From contig NZ_KZ987724.1 of the NCBI RefSeq assembly GCF_003614185.1, positions 2,147,360-2,211,359 on the forward strand: a stretch of 64,000 nt of DNA, given 5' to 3'. A program made the position numbers and the translations under genes. This document shows positions 34,761-43,732 of this stretch, one piece after another; position 1 is the stretch's first letter, and the number at the start of each line of letters is the position of its first letter. The stretch comes from Paenibacillus aceti (GTDB lineage Bacteria; Bacillota; Bacilli; Paenibacillales; Paenibacillaceae). The notes below the pieces were generated by a model. It did no database searches. It had not been told where the DNA came from and saw only the letters and a list, made by a program, of their open reading frames with translations.

Positions 34761-35204
34761 CTAGGTTTCTAAAAATTGGCGTGTCTTCACAAAGGAGGAT
34801 AAACCAGACAGGCGAAATGATATTTCCTCCATCCAGTCACAATCTCCTGTCTTCTTCGCATATCCGTAGAGATCCAGCAGCAGATTAATCCGCTCTTCGC
34901 ATTTCTCGATCACCACGGCTTCAAAGGACGACAGCTCCACTTCACCCTGCCCGGATTCATAAATATCATATAAAACCGCCGCAAGCTCATTCACATGCGT
35001 AAAAACTACCCTGCCCTCCCGATGCTCCTGCTTCAGCTCAGCCAGCAACTTAGTCACATCCTGCTTAATGGATGGCACCAGTTCAAAAGAAGCACAGTTC
35101 TCACATTCCAGTATAGGAACTAAATCGATTTGATAGACATCCTCAAAAATAACCATTCGAAAGCTAAGTATCATTGTTTGACCGCAACTGCAGAGTAAAC
35201 GCAC
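34761..35204 (-). CDS. Hypothetical zinc-ribbon-like protein
   Basis: A 147-aa soluble protein of unknown function. Two Cys pairs, CSC near residue 5-7 and CENC near residue 34-37, could form a zinc ribbon in the N-terminal half. The rest is helical with KQEHREGRVVFTHVNELAAVLYDIYESGQGEVELSS and a helical end. The start is GTG after GAGGTGATACC. It is monocistronic and I do not recognise the family. Confidence 0.7.
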   Translation of the reverse strand: MRLLCSCGQTMILSFRMVIFEDVYQIDLVPILECENCASFELVPSIKQDVTKLLAELKQEHREGRVVFTHVNELAAVLYDIYESGQGEVELSSFEAVVIEKCEERINLLLDLYGYAKKTGDCDWMEEISFRLSGLSSFVKTRQFLET

Positions 35205-35319
35205 GGTATCACCTCATAATCCTATCTGTGCTGTATGTAATGTTGATTCTATATTTGATACAATTAAAATATTGAAATCGATTTTCGTCAAGGTTCATTT
35301 GAGACAGGAGGAGACTGTA

Positions 35320-35844
35320 TTGAGACTAACTGGAAAAAAAGTTATCGCATTGGTTGATGATCAATTTGAGGATTTAGAGCTATGGTATCCGATTTACCGC
35401 GTCCGTGAAGAAGGAGCCGAGGTGCATCTGGTCGGCCCGGAGAAAGGCAAAAAATACATCGGAAAATATGGAGTTCCTGCAGAAACGGAGTTCTCCTTCG
35501 AGGAAATCTCTGCAAGCGAATATGATGGTATCCTCGTTCCCGGAGGCTGGGCGCCGGACAAGCTGCGCCGATATCCGAAGGTACTTGAGCTGATCCGTGA
35601 GCTCCATGCCGCCAGGAAGCCGATCGGGCAGATCTGCCATGCCGGCTGGGTGCTGATCTCGGCAGGAATTCTGCGCGGCATCACGGTAACTTCCACCCCG
35701 GGCATTCGTGATGATATGGAGAATGCCGGTGCGATCTGGAAGGACGAGGCTGTTGTCGTGGACGGACATATCATCTCCGCCCGCAGACCACCGGACTTGC
35801 CGCCTTACGGCAAAGCATTCGTCGATGCGCTCGCATCTCAATAA
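35320..35844 (+). CDS. DJ-1/PfpI-family protein
   Basis: A 174-aa protein of the DJ-1/PfpI superfamily (type 1 glutamine-amidotransferase fold), which includes stress chaperone-like proteases and deglycases. The nucleophile elbow is GQICHAGWVLISAG near residue 103 with Cys, and the acidic residue is in the N-terminal LVDDQFEDLELWYPIYRVREEG. Glu and His partners are plausible. The TTG at 35320 is chosen because AGGAGGA lies just upstream; a longer frame begins at an earlier TTG without a ribosome site. It converges with ptsI. Confidence 0.85.
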   Translation: MRLTGKKVIALVDDQFEDLELWYPIYRVREEGAEVHLVGPEKGKKYIGKYGVPAETEFSFEEISASEYDGILVPGGWAPDKLRRYPKVLELIRELHAARKPIGQICHAGWVLISAGILRGITVTSTPGIRDDMENAGAIWKDEAVVVDGHIISARRPPDLPPYGKAFVDALASQ

Positions 35845-35885
35845 ACTAATAGCGCCAGAGGGGTTCCTCTGGCGCTATTAGTTTA
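35844..35885. terminator. Strong bidirectional terminator
   Basis: A perfect 19-bp stem (AAACTAATAGCGCCAGAGG with its complement) and GGTT loop, between the convergent PfpI-like and ptsI genes. A T run exists on both sides. Confidence 0.95.
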
Positions 35886-35901
35886 TATATTAAGATAGCA
35901 A

Positions 35902-37629
35902 TCAGCGGGTCTCGGTTCCCAAGTAGCGAACCAGTTCCGCTTCGACTTCACTGCTTGTCGATAGACGATAACAATGGGCGGCTAGCTCCCGACTCTCACT
36001 GGCGTAGATATTCAATATCCGGTGCTTGACACGGAGAAGGGATTGCGATGACATGCTCAGATCGCTTACACCCAAATAGATCCATATAGGCAGGGCCTTC
36101 TCATCACTGGCCAATTCCCCGCAGACACTGATCGGTATTCCCGCTTCCTTCGCTGCCATCACAGTCTGCCGAAGCATACGGAGAACCGCTGGATGATAAG
36201 GATGATACATATGAGCGATCTTCTCATTCATCCGATCGACAGCCAGCACGTATTGCACAAGGTCATTGGTGCCGATACTGAAGAAGTCTACTTCCTGTGC
36301 TAGAAGATCGGCGATGGCAACTGCTGCTGGCACCTCGATCATGGCCCCGACGGGTATATTATCACTATAAGGGATCCCTTTGGCTGTAAGCTCCTGCTTC
36401 GCTTCCTGCAGAACCTCATTCGCTTTACGTACTTCCTCCAGTGAGGAAATCATCGGATAGAGAATTTTTACATTACCATAAGCACTGGCACGTAGAATGG
36501 CCATCAATTGGGTCTTGAAGATTTCTTGATTATCAAGACTGATCCGAATAGCCCGGAAACCGAGTACCGGGTTATCCTCATCCTGCATAGAGAAATATTC
36601 AAGCTGCTTATCACCGCCGATATCCAGCGTGCGGATCACCACCGATTGCTCCCCGGTCTTCTCGACGATTTGGCGATAGATCTCGAACTGCTCCTCCTCG
36701 CTCGGGAAGCTTAAACGGTCCATATACAGAAATTCCGTACGAAATAGCCCGACCCCTTCAGCTCCATACTTAAGTGCTATCTCCAGATCCTTAATCGAGC
36801 TGATATTCCCGGCCAGACGCATCCGCACATTATCCTTCGTCACCGCATCTACAGAAGCCAGCAGCTGAAGCTGTTCCTTTCTCTGCCGCTGCCGCTCAGC
36901 TATCGCTGTATATTGATCGATAATAACATGATCCGGATTCAGGAAGATCGCTCCTTCATCCCCGTCGATAATTAACAGATCGCCGGTCTTGAACATCTCT
37001 GTCAAGGAATCCTCAAGGCCTGAGACGAGCGGAATTCCGAGCGCCCGGGCCATTATCGCTGAATGTGATGTTTTGCCCCCGGCTATCGTTACCATGCCGA
37101 GCACATGCTTCGGATTCAGGTGGACAAGCTGTGAAGGAGACAACTCCCGCGCTACCAGAATATAAGGTTGTGTATCGGAAGGCAGCGTGATATCAGGAGT
37201 GCCGAGCAAATGCTTGAGCAGCCGGTTACCGACATCCTTAATATCTAGAGCCCGTTCCTTCATGTACTCATCATCCAACAGATCAAACATCGTCACAAAA
37301 TGATCGATCGCTTCTTTGACAGCGACCTCGGCCGCCTTGTATTGACGCTCTATAATCCCCTGGATTTCGCTCATAAAAACAGGATCTTCCAGGATGGCGA
37401 TATGTGCGTCAAAAATGTTGGATTCCGCAACCCCAACCGTCTCTTTAATCTCGTTCTTCATGAACTCGATCTCCGTCTTGGAGGTTTTAATCCCCTCATA
37501 GAGCCGTTCGAACTCCTTGGCCAAATCCACACTTTCCATTCGCCGATCTGGAACATCCCATTCCCAGGTGGGCAGCACAAATGCCTTGCCGATAGCTACA
37601 CCCGTCGCTGCACCAATACCTTGTATCAT
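35902..37629 (-). CDS. ptsI: PTS enzyme I
   Basis: A 575-aa phosphoenolpyruvate-protein phosphotransferase that passes phosphate from PEP to HPr, the entry step of the sugar PTS. The phospho-His domain has GGKTSHSAIMARALGIP near residue 186, with the phosphorylated His. The PEP-binding TIM barrel follows with GVGLFRTEFLYMDR, FSIGTNDLVQY and VCGELASDEKALP. Length matches the family. GGGGGT precedes the ATG. It is not adjacent to ptsH here, unlike many Firmicutes, so HPr is encoded elsewhere. Confidence 0.95.
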   Translation of the reverse strand: MIQGIGAATGVAIGKAFVLPTWEWDVPDRRMESVDLAKEFERLYEGIKTSKTEIEFMKNEIKETVGVAESNIFDAHIAILEDPVFMSEIQGIIERQYKAAEVAVKEAIDHFVTMFDLLDDEYMKERALDIKDVGNRLLKHLLGTPDITLPSDTQPYILVARELSPSQLVHLNPKHVLGMVTIAGGKTSHSAIMARALGIPLVSGLEDSLTEMFKTGDLLIIDGDEGAIFLNPDHVIIDQYTAIAERQRQRKEQLQLLASVDAVTKDNVRMRLAGNISSIKDLEIALKYGAEGVGLFRTEFLYMDRLSFPSEEEQFEIYRQIVEKTGEQSVVIRTLDIGGDKQLEYFSMQDEDNPVLGFRAIRISLDNQEIFKTQLMAILRASAYGNVKILYPMISSLEEVRKANEVLQEAKQELTAKGIPYSDNIPVGAMIEVPAAVAIADLLAQEVDFFSIGTNDLVQYVLAVDRMNEKIAHMYHPYHPAVLRMLRQTVMAAKEAGIPISVCGELASDEKALPIWIYLGVSDLSMSSQSLLRVKHRILNIYASESRELAAHCYRLSTSSEVEAELVRYLGTETR

Positions 37630-37659
37630 GTTTCGACCCCCTAAACCTATTTAACCCTT

Positions 37660-37717
37660 ATAGAGGTAGTTCAAAAGCCAGTGCCTCACTGTGGAAGTCT
37701 GACTTTTGAACACGCTT
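37660..37717. repeat. Short inverted-repeat element related to copy A/B
   Basis: TAGAGGTAGTTCAAAAGCCAG (37661-37681) and CTGACTTTTGAAC (37700-37712) flank a short spacer, giving a hairpin with one mismatch. The TAGAGGTAG lead also precedes the elements at 43.4 kb. Likely a short relative of that family. Confidence 0.55.
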
Positions 37718-37795
37718 TTATAGGATAGTCTCTCTCTAGTTCTTAATGGTAAGCCCACCCTCATTCTTTTGTCAAAGCAAATACTGGTTATTATA

Positions 37796-38224
37796 TCAGC
37801 TGCGCTTGCCGATCAAGAGGCTATCCTCGACCTTGATGCAGCGATCCATAATCACCTTAAGACCGCCCTTGGCAGCGATCTCGGCCGCTTCCTCGTTAAT
37901 GACTCCCTGCTGCAGCCAGAGCACCTTCGCGCCGATCTCGACCGCCTCCTTGGCGATCTCCGGCGTAAATTCACTGCGGCGGAACACATCGACGATGCCG
38001 ACCGGTTCTGGAATATCCTTGAGTGAAGGATAAACGGTCTCGCCCAGAATCTTTCCCGACACCCCGGGATTGACCGGAATAATCCGGTATCCGTTGCCTT
38101 GCAAGGCCTGAGCGATCATATGAGACGTGCGATCCGGCTTATCAGACAAACCGACGATCGCCACATTGCCTGCGTTGATCAGAATCTCTTTAATTTCGTC
38201 TCTGCTTGGATTTTCAAATGCCAT
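37796..38224 (-). CDS. CoA-binding domain protein (YccU-like)
   Basis: A 142-aa small cytosolic protein of the CoA-binding-domain/YccU family. The Rossmann-like NVAIVGLSDKPDRTSHMIAQAL is near residue 19 with the nucleotide-binding loop, followed by GYRIIPVNPG and, at the end, MDRCIKVEDSLL. Some homologues bind CoA and protect it as protein-CoA mixed disulfides, but the activity here is only inferred. It lies just downstream of aroA on the same strand with a 26-bp gap, so it may be cotranscribed. Confidence 0.85.
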   Translation of the reverse strand: MAFENPSRDEIKEILINAGNVAIVGLSDKPDRTSHMIAQALQGNGYRIIPVNPGVSGKILGETVYPSLKDIPEPVGIVDVFRRSEFTPEIAKEAVEIGAKVLWLQQGVINEEAAEIAAKGGLKVIMDRCIKVEDSLLIGKRS

Positions 38225-38250
38225 TTTAATTACCCCTTTCTAGGTATGAA

Positions 38251-39546
38251 TCAGGCTTCAACCCATTCTACATGGCCGCCGAGGGCGGTGATATCGTCGA
38301 AGAATCCCGGATAGGATTTGGCAACATGATGCGCATCCTTGATCAAGAGCGGCTGCTTGCAGCGAAGCCCTACTACAGTCAAGGCCATGATCACCCGATG
38401 ATCATAATGGGCATTAATCGTTACGCCACCCGGCAGCTCATCCGGATGTCCATGTACAATAATCTCAGCCTGGCGTTCTTCCACGTCAGCACCTGCTTTT
38501 CTCAGCTCGTTCAAATAATCGGTGATCCGATCGCATTCCTTGTATCGCAGATTCTCCACATTGTAGAAGCGGGATGTGCCGTCAGCGAATACCGCCGCAG
38601 CGACCATGGCCAGTACGGCATCCGTAGCCGCATCGCCATCGAATTCAAGCGGCTGCAGGCGGCCATTGCCACGCACATGGACGATGCCATTCTCATGGGT
38701 CAGAGGCACCTTCATCATGCGCAGAACATCAACAATCGCCCGCTCTCCTTGCTTACTCCGTTCCATCAGTCGATGCACCTTCACATCTGACTGGGTCACG
38801 GCGGCAGCGACGAGAATCGCCGCTGAGCCCGGATAGTCGCCCTGTACCGTATATTCTCTCGCTTGGTAGGATTGACGTCCAGGCACTTTATAATGCATCA
38901 GATCCTCGCTGGCATGGATGACAATCCCCGCTTGCTCCAGCACCTCCAGCGTCTGGCCGATGACGACCTTCGATTTCAGATCATTCACCACCTCGATCTC
39001 GCTGTCCTCTTCAAGCAAAGGGGTCAGGAACAGAAGCGCACTGAGAAATTGAGAGCTGACCGCACCAGATACACGGATCTTGCCGCCCTGGGCCGCCCCT
39101 CCCCGAACTGTGATAGGTAAGCGTCCATCTCTATGCTCTATTTCTACGCCCATACTCTGCAGCGCTTCGATCAAATCATTATGCGGACGTCGACCGAGTG
39201 AATCTGGATACGTATTGACGAAGGTAACCTCCGGACACAGCGCAGTAATCGCCAACAGGAAGCGCAGCACGGCCCCGGCATTGCCTACATTCAGTTCTTT
39301 AATATCCCGAGGCTGCCGTCCGAAGCCCTTGATGATGATCTTCTCCTCATCCTCTGCCAGTTCAGCACCAAGATCAGTGATGCAGCGGCGCATCGCATCG
39401 CTGTCTTCACTGTGGGCCGGATAATAGATCGTACTCGTCCCTTCGGCAAGTGCGGCGACCAGCAAATAGCGCGTCGTATAGTTCTTTGAGGATAACGCCC
39501 CGATCTCGCCTCTTAATAAAGGCGTGGGTCTAACGATAACGTCCAT
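38251..39546 (-). CDS. aroA: EPSP synthase
   Basis: A 431-aa 3-phosphoshikimate 1-carboxyvinyltransferase, the sixth step of the shikimate pathway to chorismate. Recognised parts are LRGEIGALSSKNYTTRYLLVAAL (N-terminal), GNAGAVLRFLLA (phosphoshikimate binding), and YKECDRITDYLNELRKAGADVEE and DHRVIMALTVVGL (C-terminal). The glyphosate-binding region GNAGAVLR is in the class I-like arrangement, in contrast to the GNSGTT of typical enzymes. Start at ATG 39546 after AAAGGAG; the longer ORF is not supported. It follows aroK at 29 bp, so aroK-aroA form an operon. Confidence 0.92.
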   Translation of the reverse strand: MDVIVRPTPLLRGEIGALSSKNYTTRYLLVAALAEGTSTIYYPAHSEDSDAMRRCITDLGAELAEDEEKIIIKGFGRQPRDIKELNVGNAGAVLRFLLAITALCPEVTFVNTYPDSLGRRPHNDLIEALQSMGVEIEHRDGRLPITVRGGAAQGGKIRVSGAVSSQFLSALLFLTPLLEEDSEIEVVNDLKSKVVIGQTLEVLEQAGIVIHASEDLMHYKVPGRQSYQAREYTVQGDYPGSAAILVAAAVTQSDVKVHRLMERSKQGERAIVDVLRMMKVPLTHENGIVHVRGNGRLQPLEFDGDAATDAVLAMVAAAVFADGTSRFYNVENLRYKECDRITDYLNELRKAGADVEERQAEIIVHGHPDELPGGVTINAHYDHRVIMALTVVGLRCKQPLLIKDAHHVAKSYPGFFDDITALGGHVEWVEA

Positions 39547-39575
39547 ACTATGAGTTCTCCTTTTTGAATTGATGA

Positions 39576-40097
39576 TTAACCGCGGCAACGCATTAAAATC
39601 TCGGCGGAAATTTGTTCCACAGTTTTGCCTGTCGTGTCCACTTGATGCTGGGCGAACAAGTAAGCGTCCTGGCGCTCTCTCATAAGGGCCTCGATGCGCT
39701 GCTTCGCTCCTCCAGCCAGCAATGGGCGATTCTGATCCTCACCGACTCTGCTCAGAATCTCCTCGGCCGTTGCTACAAGCGCTACGACCTGACCGTGACC
39801 GAGCATACATTGGCAATTACTCTGCCGCAGTACCGCGCCTCCGCCTGTCGCAAGGACAATGCCGCTCTCCTGCAGCACCTTGTCAAGCACCAGCGACTCC
39901 AGATCACGGAAATGAGCCTCCCCCTGTTCCGCGAAGATTTGCGGAATGGAGCATCCGGCCTGTTGGACGATCTGTTCATCGAGATCGACGAGACGGTAGC
40001 CGAGTTTGCTAGCGAGATGAGCGCCTACTGTCGACTTCCCGGTTCCCATCATGCCGATGAGTATAATATTATCTCTATAATTGCTCAAGAATTTCAC
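39576..40097 (-). CDS. aroK: Shikimate kinase
   Basis: A 173-aa shikimate kinase that phosphorylates shikimate at the 3-hydroxyl. The Walker A GMMGTGKSTVG is near residue 16-26, shikimate-binding DLDEQIVQQAGCSIPQIF follows with FRDLE, and the Gly-rich ATGGGAVLR is central. The frame's first start is GTG at 40097; a TTG at 40088 has similar support (TAGGTG upstream), so the start is uncertain by three codons. It is the first gene of the aroK-aroA pair. Confidence 0.92.
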   Translation of the reverse strand: MKFLSNYRDNIILIGMMGTGKSTVGAHLASKLGYRLVDLDEQIVQQAGCSIPQIFAEQGEAHFRDLESLVLDKVLQESGIVLATGGGAVLRQSNCQCMLGHGQVVALVATAEEILSRVGEDQNRPLLAGGAKQRIEALMRERQDAYLFAQHQVDTTGKTVEQISAEILMRCRG

Positions 40098-40224
40098 CTA
40101 CTTTAAGACCCAGGCTCTAGTAAAGCTCTCTGGCAGCTAACTTTTTTTCATATCATAACATAGAGAAGGCGATTGTGACACCGCCTCTGGAGCTTCGCCA
40201 GAGCTTTACAGTACATCTATTCTA

Positions 40225-40269
40225 AAAAGACGCCGCAGCAAGCGGTCATCCGCTGAGTGCGACGTCTTA
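40225..40269 (-). terminator. Terminator of gnd
   Basis: On the minus strand AAGACGTCGC...GCGGCGTCTT, with an inner AGCGG/CCGCT pairing and a T run after it. Lies 18 bp after the gnd stop. Confidence 0.85.
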
Positions 40270-40286
40270 TTCTGCTCTAAGGGCTA

Positions 40287-41696
40287 TTAGAACCAGTGGT
40301 GATGGAACACGCCTTCTTTGTCGACACGCTTGAAGGTGTGAGCGCCGAAGTAATCCCGCTGTGCTTGAAGCAGGTTAGCTGGCAGGCGTTCAGTACGGTA
40401 GCTGTCATAGTAAGCCAGAGCGCTGGAGAAGCCGGGTACTGGAATACCGTTCTCAACCGCAGCAGCAATCACTTTACGCCAAGCGTCCTGATAGCTCTCG
40501 ACGATATTTTGGAAATAAGGATCGAGCAGCAGGTTCTTAAGCGCAGGATCGCGATCATAAGCATCCTTGATATTTTGCAGGAATTGTGAACGGATAATGC
40601 AACCGCCACGGAAAATCATAGCGATATTGCCATATTTCAGATCCCAGCCGTACTCATCGGAAGCAGCACGCATTTGAGCGAAGCCTTGGGCGTAGGATAC
40701 GATCTTGCTGGCGAACAACGCTTTACGTACATTTTCAATGAACTCTTGCTTGTCGCCTTTGAATTCCTGCTTGGCCGGGCCGTTCAGAATCTTGCTGGCA
40801 GCCACGCGCTCCTCTTTCATCGCGGACAGGAAGCGGGAGAATACAGACTCCGTAATCATGGACAATGGCACTCCCAGATCGAGTGCGCTTTGGCTTGTCC
40901 ATTTACCGGTACCCTTCTGGCCAGCTGCGTCAAGAATAACGTCCACCATAGGCTTGCCAGTCTCTTCGTCGTACTGCGAGAAGATATCAGCTGTAATCTC
41001 AATCAGATAGCTATCCAGCTCGCCTTTATTCCATTCGTTGAAGATTTCATGTAATTCCTTGGCATCGGTGCCGAGGACATCCTTCAATAGATGATATGCT
41101 TCACCAATCAACTGCATGTCGCCATATTCAATCCCGTTATGCACCATCTTCACATAGTGGCCGGCACCATCCGGTCCAATATAAGTGCAGCATGGATCGC
41201 CGTTCACTTTTGCCGAAATAGCAGTCAGGATAGGTTCTACAAGTTTATAGGCACTCTCTGGTCCGCCAGGCATAATGGAAGGTCCATTAAGCGCTCCTTC
41301 TTCACCACCGGAGACACCGGTTCCGATGAAGCGGAAGCCTTTGGCCTCAAGGTCCTTGCTGCGGCGCTGAGTATCAGGGAAGTAGGCATTGCCCCCGTCG
41401 ATGATAATATCGCCTTGGTCCAGATGAGGGAGCAGGCTCTCGATGGTCGCATCGGTAGCTGCTCCGGCTTGTACCATGATTAAAATCTTACGTGGAGTTT
41501 CAAGAGATTGAACAAACTCTTCAATGGAGAAAGTACCCACCAGATTTTTGCCTTTCCCCTCGTTTTCGAGTAAATCATGAGTTTTTTGCGGAGAACGGTT
41601 AAATACCGAAACGGTAAAACCTCTGCTTTCAATATTCAGGGCTAAATTCTTGCCCATAACGGCAAGGCCAATAACACCAATTTGTTGTTTTGACAT
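40287..41696 (-). CDS. gnd: 6-phosphogluconate dehydrogenase (decarboxylating)
   Basis: A 469-aa NADP-dependent decarboxylating 6-phosphogluconate dehydrogenase of the oxidative pentose phosphate pathway. The Rossmann [17 protein letters not shown] is at the N-terminus; substrate and catalytic residues lie in [16 protein letters not shown] and [15 protein letters not shown], with the signature [19 protein letters not shown] further on. Length is normal. Start at ATG 41696 (fourth codon of the open frame) since AAAGGATGG precedes it; the first ATG overlaps that site. Monocistronic with a terminator. Confidence 0.95.
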   Translation of the reverse strand: MSKQQIGVIGLAVMGKNLALNIESRGFTVSVFNRSPQKTHDLLENEGKGKNLVGTFSIEEFVQSLETPRKILIMVQAGAATDATIESLLPHLDQGDIIIDGGNAYFPDTQRRSKDLEAKGFRFIGTGVSGGEEGALNGPSIMPGGPESAYKLVEPILTAISAKVNGDPCCTYIGPDGAGHYVKMVHNGIEYGDMQLIGEAYHLLKDVLGTDAKELHEIFNEWNKGELDSYLIEITADIFSQYDEETGKPMVDVILDAAGQKGTGKWTSQSALDLGVPLSMITESVFSRFLSAMKEERVAASKILNGPAKQEFKGDKQEFIENVRKALFASKIVSYAQGFAQMRAASDEYGWDLKYGNIAMIFRGGCIIRSQFLQNIKDAYDRDPALKNLLLDPYFQNIVESYQDAWRKVIAAAVENGIPVPGFSSALAYYDSYRTERLPANLLQAQRDYFGAHTFKRVDKEGVFHHHWF

Positions 41697-41823
41697 GGTC
41701 TCCATCCTTTACTCGCTGTTTATTTTTTTCAATACTATCATTTTAACTGTTTTGTGTATAGAAGTGAATACCTTCATCATATCCTCATGAGTTATGGAGT
41801 TGGCCAGCCCCGCCATCTATAAA

Positions 41824-41849
41824 ACAAGCCCCAGGTTCTCAGGGGGCCT
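41824..41849 (-). terminator. Probable terminator of the 41916 gene
   Basis: GCCCC and GGGGC (minus strand) with a 10-nt loop and a T-rich tail, 67 bp after the 41916 gene's stop. Confidence 0.5.
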
Positions 41850-41915
41850 GCAATGATCTTTCGCACAGATCGCTAACATTATAGTTATAGTCTAGACTCT
41901 CGGACTCCCCCTAAG

Positions 41916-42512
41916 CTACCACTCCAGGCGAATCAATTCGAGCCTGATTCTCCGCAGCTTCTCTTTGCAGTCCTCAGCACTCTGCTCATCCCCCTGATGC
42001 AGCGCTTCATACAAATTTTCCAATTCTGAATCCAGCTCCTTCAGCAGCTGTTCAAGCTGCTTCTCGGCGAACTGAGCCATATATAATTCAGCCATTTTCT
42101 TCACATCCACCACAGGCCCTTTTTGATAGATAACTTTGTGCTCAACCCCGTTAATTTCGACTTGTCTAATCACTTCGCCGAAGAGAATGTTCTCGACGAC
42201 GATCTGCCGATCTTTAAACCGCTTCACGACAGCATGCCCGCGTAAATCACCGATCAATTTCTCCAGCCATTCGGCTAGTTTGGCATCCTTTATGGTATAA
42301 TCGCCGACCAGCTTGTATCCATTCGCTATACGCTGAAAACGCAGCTTGGTCAGCCTGCGGCCGGTGCGGACAGAAATAATGAAGATCGTCTCATTCTCGC
42401 TCCAATATAAAGAATACCCGTCTTGAATCAAATCTCGGATCAACTGCTGAATGTGCCGACGGTCGAATCGGAGTTCCAGGTTGCAATATTCCACTTCATA
42501 ACTTTTATTCAC
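41916..42512 (-). CDS. Conserved hypothetical protein
   Basis: A 198-aa soluble protein that I do not recognise. The first 110 residues alternate strands and charged helices (VEYCNLELRFDRRHIQQLIRDL, YTIKDAKLAEWLEKLIGDL), then a strand-rich segment (VENILFGEVIRQVEING). The last 60 residues form an acidic helix (EKQLEQLLKELDSELENLYEALHQGDEQSAEDCKEKLRR). No signal peptide or membrane helix. Start is GTG with GAGGAGGG upstream. Monocistronic. Confidence 0.72.
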   Translation of the reverse strand: MNKSYEVEYCNLELRFDRRHIQQLIRDLIQDGYSLYWSENETIFIISVRTGRRLTKLRFQRIANGYKLVGDYTIKDAKLAEWLEKLIGDLRGHAVVKRFKDRQIVVENILFGEVIRQVEINGVEHKVIYQKGPVVDVKKMAELYMAQFAEKQLEQLLKELDSELENLYEALHQGDEQSAEDCKEKLRRIRLELIRLEW

Positions 42513-42809
42513 GGCACTCCCTCCTCATAATTTGTGAGAAGTGCTAAACAGCGGATGATTCCTATATTTAGCTCTCACCTTCATCTCCCGATTGCGGCTT
42601 ACCCTATCTTATACTTCATATTATGTAACGGAACTTGGATTATTGATTAATTTTCCCTTCTTATTACGCCCGATCTATTGTAAAGGAACAGAACACGAGG
42701 AAATAAGGAAATATTACGGAATCGAATGGATAAGCTAGGCTTAGATCCAGCACCAGTTATGCTATACTAAAAACAGCTATTTTGTGACAAATTACGGAGG
42801 TTTAACAGT

Positions 42810-43436
42810 ATGACAACTTTTAATGGATTTAACGCGCAGGATTTCGATGTCTTTCACGTACCCGGCCTGGAACCCCGGATGGAGGCGATTATCCATCAGG
42901 TAAGACCGAAGCTGGAGTTTCTGGGTGAGACCCTTGCCCCGTATCTGTCCGCGATTTGCGGAGAAGAGATGTATCCCCATGTTGCCAAGCATGCCAGACG
43001 CACCGTTAACCCGCCGATCGACACCTGGGTCGCTCTGGCGAGCAGCAAACGAGGCTATAAAGCGCTGCCGCATTTCGAGGTTGGCCTGTTCTCTACGCAT
43101 CTGTTCATCATTTTCGCCGTCATTTATGAGAGCCCTAACAAGCTTGTATTCGCCGATTTTCTGGACAAGCATGCAGCCAAGGTGAAGGCGACTGTCCCTG
43201 ATCATTTCTTCTGGTCTATGGATCACTTCAATCCGGTGGGGACGCCACAGGCAGAAGTCACCCCGGCGGAACTGAAGAAAATGGCTGAACGGCTCAAAAA
43301 CGTCAAAAAGGCAGAAGTGATGTGCGGGCTGCGGATCGAACGGGATGATCCTGTTCTGCTCGATAGCGACAAGTTGATTGCCAAGATTGAGGAGACGTTC
43401 ACCACACTACTACCTTTATACAAAGCCTCCTTTTAG
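42810..43436 (+). CDS. YktB-family protein (DUF1054)
   Basis: A 208-aa soluble protein of the YktB/UPF0637 (DUF1054) family, function unknown. The recognised block is FNAQDFDVFHVPGLEPRMEAI at the N-terminus, the middle HPRTTVNPPIDTWVA-like segment (HARRTVNPPIDTWVA) and FLDKHAAKVKATVPDHFFWSMDHF. GGAGG precedes the ATG. It ends seven bases before the start of an inverted-repeat element. The 268 bp before it show no other gene. Confidence 0.85.
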   Translation: MTTFNGFNAQDFDVFHVPGLEPRMEAIIHQVRPKLEFLGETLAPYLSAICGEEMYPHVAKHARRTVNPPIDTWVALASSKRGYKALPHFEVGLFSTHLFIIFAVIYESPNKLVFADFLDKHAAKVKATVPDHFFWSMDHFNPVGTPQAEVTPAELKKMAERLKNVKKAEVMCGLRIERDDPVLLDSDKLIAKIEETFTTLLPLYKASF

Positions 43437-43442
43437 AGGTAG

Positions 43443-43606
43443 TCAAAAAGTCCGCTTTTGATCCCGAAGTAACTCAGGGAGTGGATTCGACATCGAATCT
43501 CGAATTCAACCGGGTCCTCCGGTGCTCACGTACAAACTACGTACGCTCCGCTCCTCATACCCTAGCTTCATCCAACCTTCTCGGGGCTGAAAACCGGACT
43601 TTTTGA
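43443..43606. repeat. Interspersed inverted-repeat element, copy B
   Basis: A 164-bp non-coding element whose ends TCAAAAAGTCCG and CGGACTTTTTGA are a perfect 12-bp terminal inverted repeat. It matches the 19372-19534 element almost throughout. Directly preceded by AGAGGTAG. Behaves like a MITE-type element without a transposase in the window. Confidence 0.9.
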
Positions 43607-43625
43607 GCTTACATTGAAGAGGTAG

Positions 43626-43725
43626 TCAAAAAGTCCGCTTTTGATCCCGAAGTAACTCAGGGAGTGGATTCGACATCGAATCTTGAATTCAACCGGGTCC
43701 TCCGGTGCTCACGTACAAACTACGT
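43626..43725. repeat. Truncated copy of the inverted-repeat element
   Basis: Repeats the first 100 bp of copy B exactly (to ACAAACTACGT), again preceded by AGAGGTAG. It then breaks off seven bases before the MFS gene's stop codon, which suggests a deletion or insertion junction. Confidence 0.85.
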
Positions 43726-43732
43726 TAGGTAC

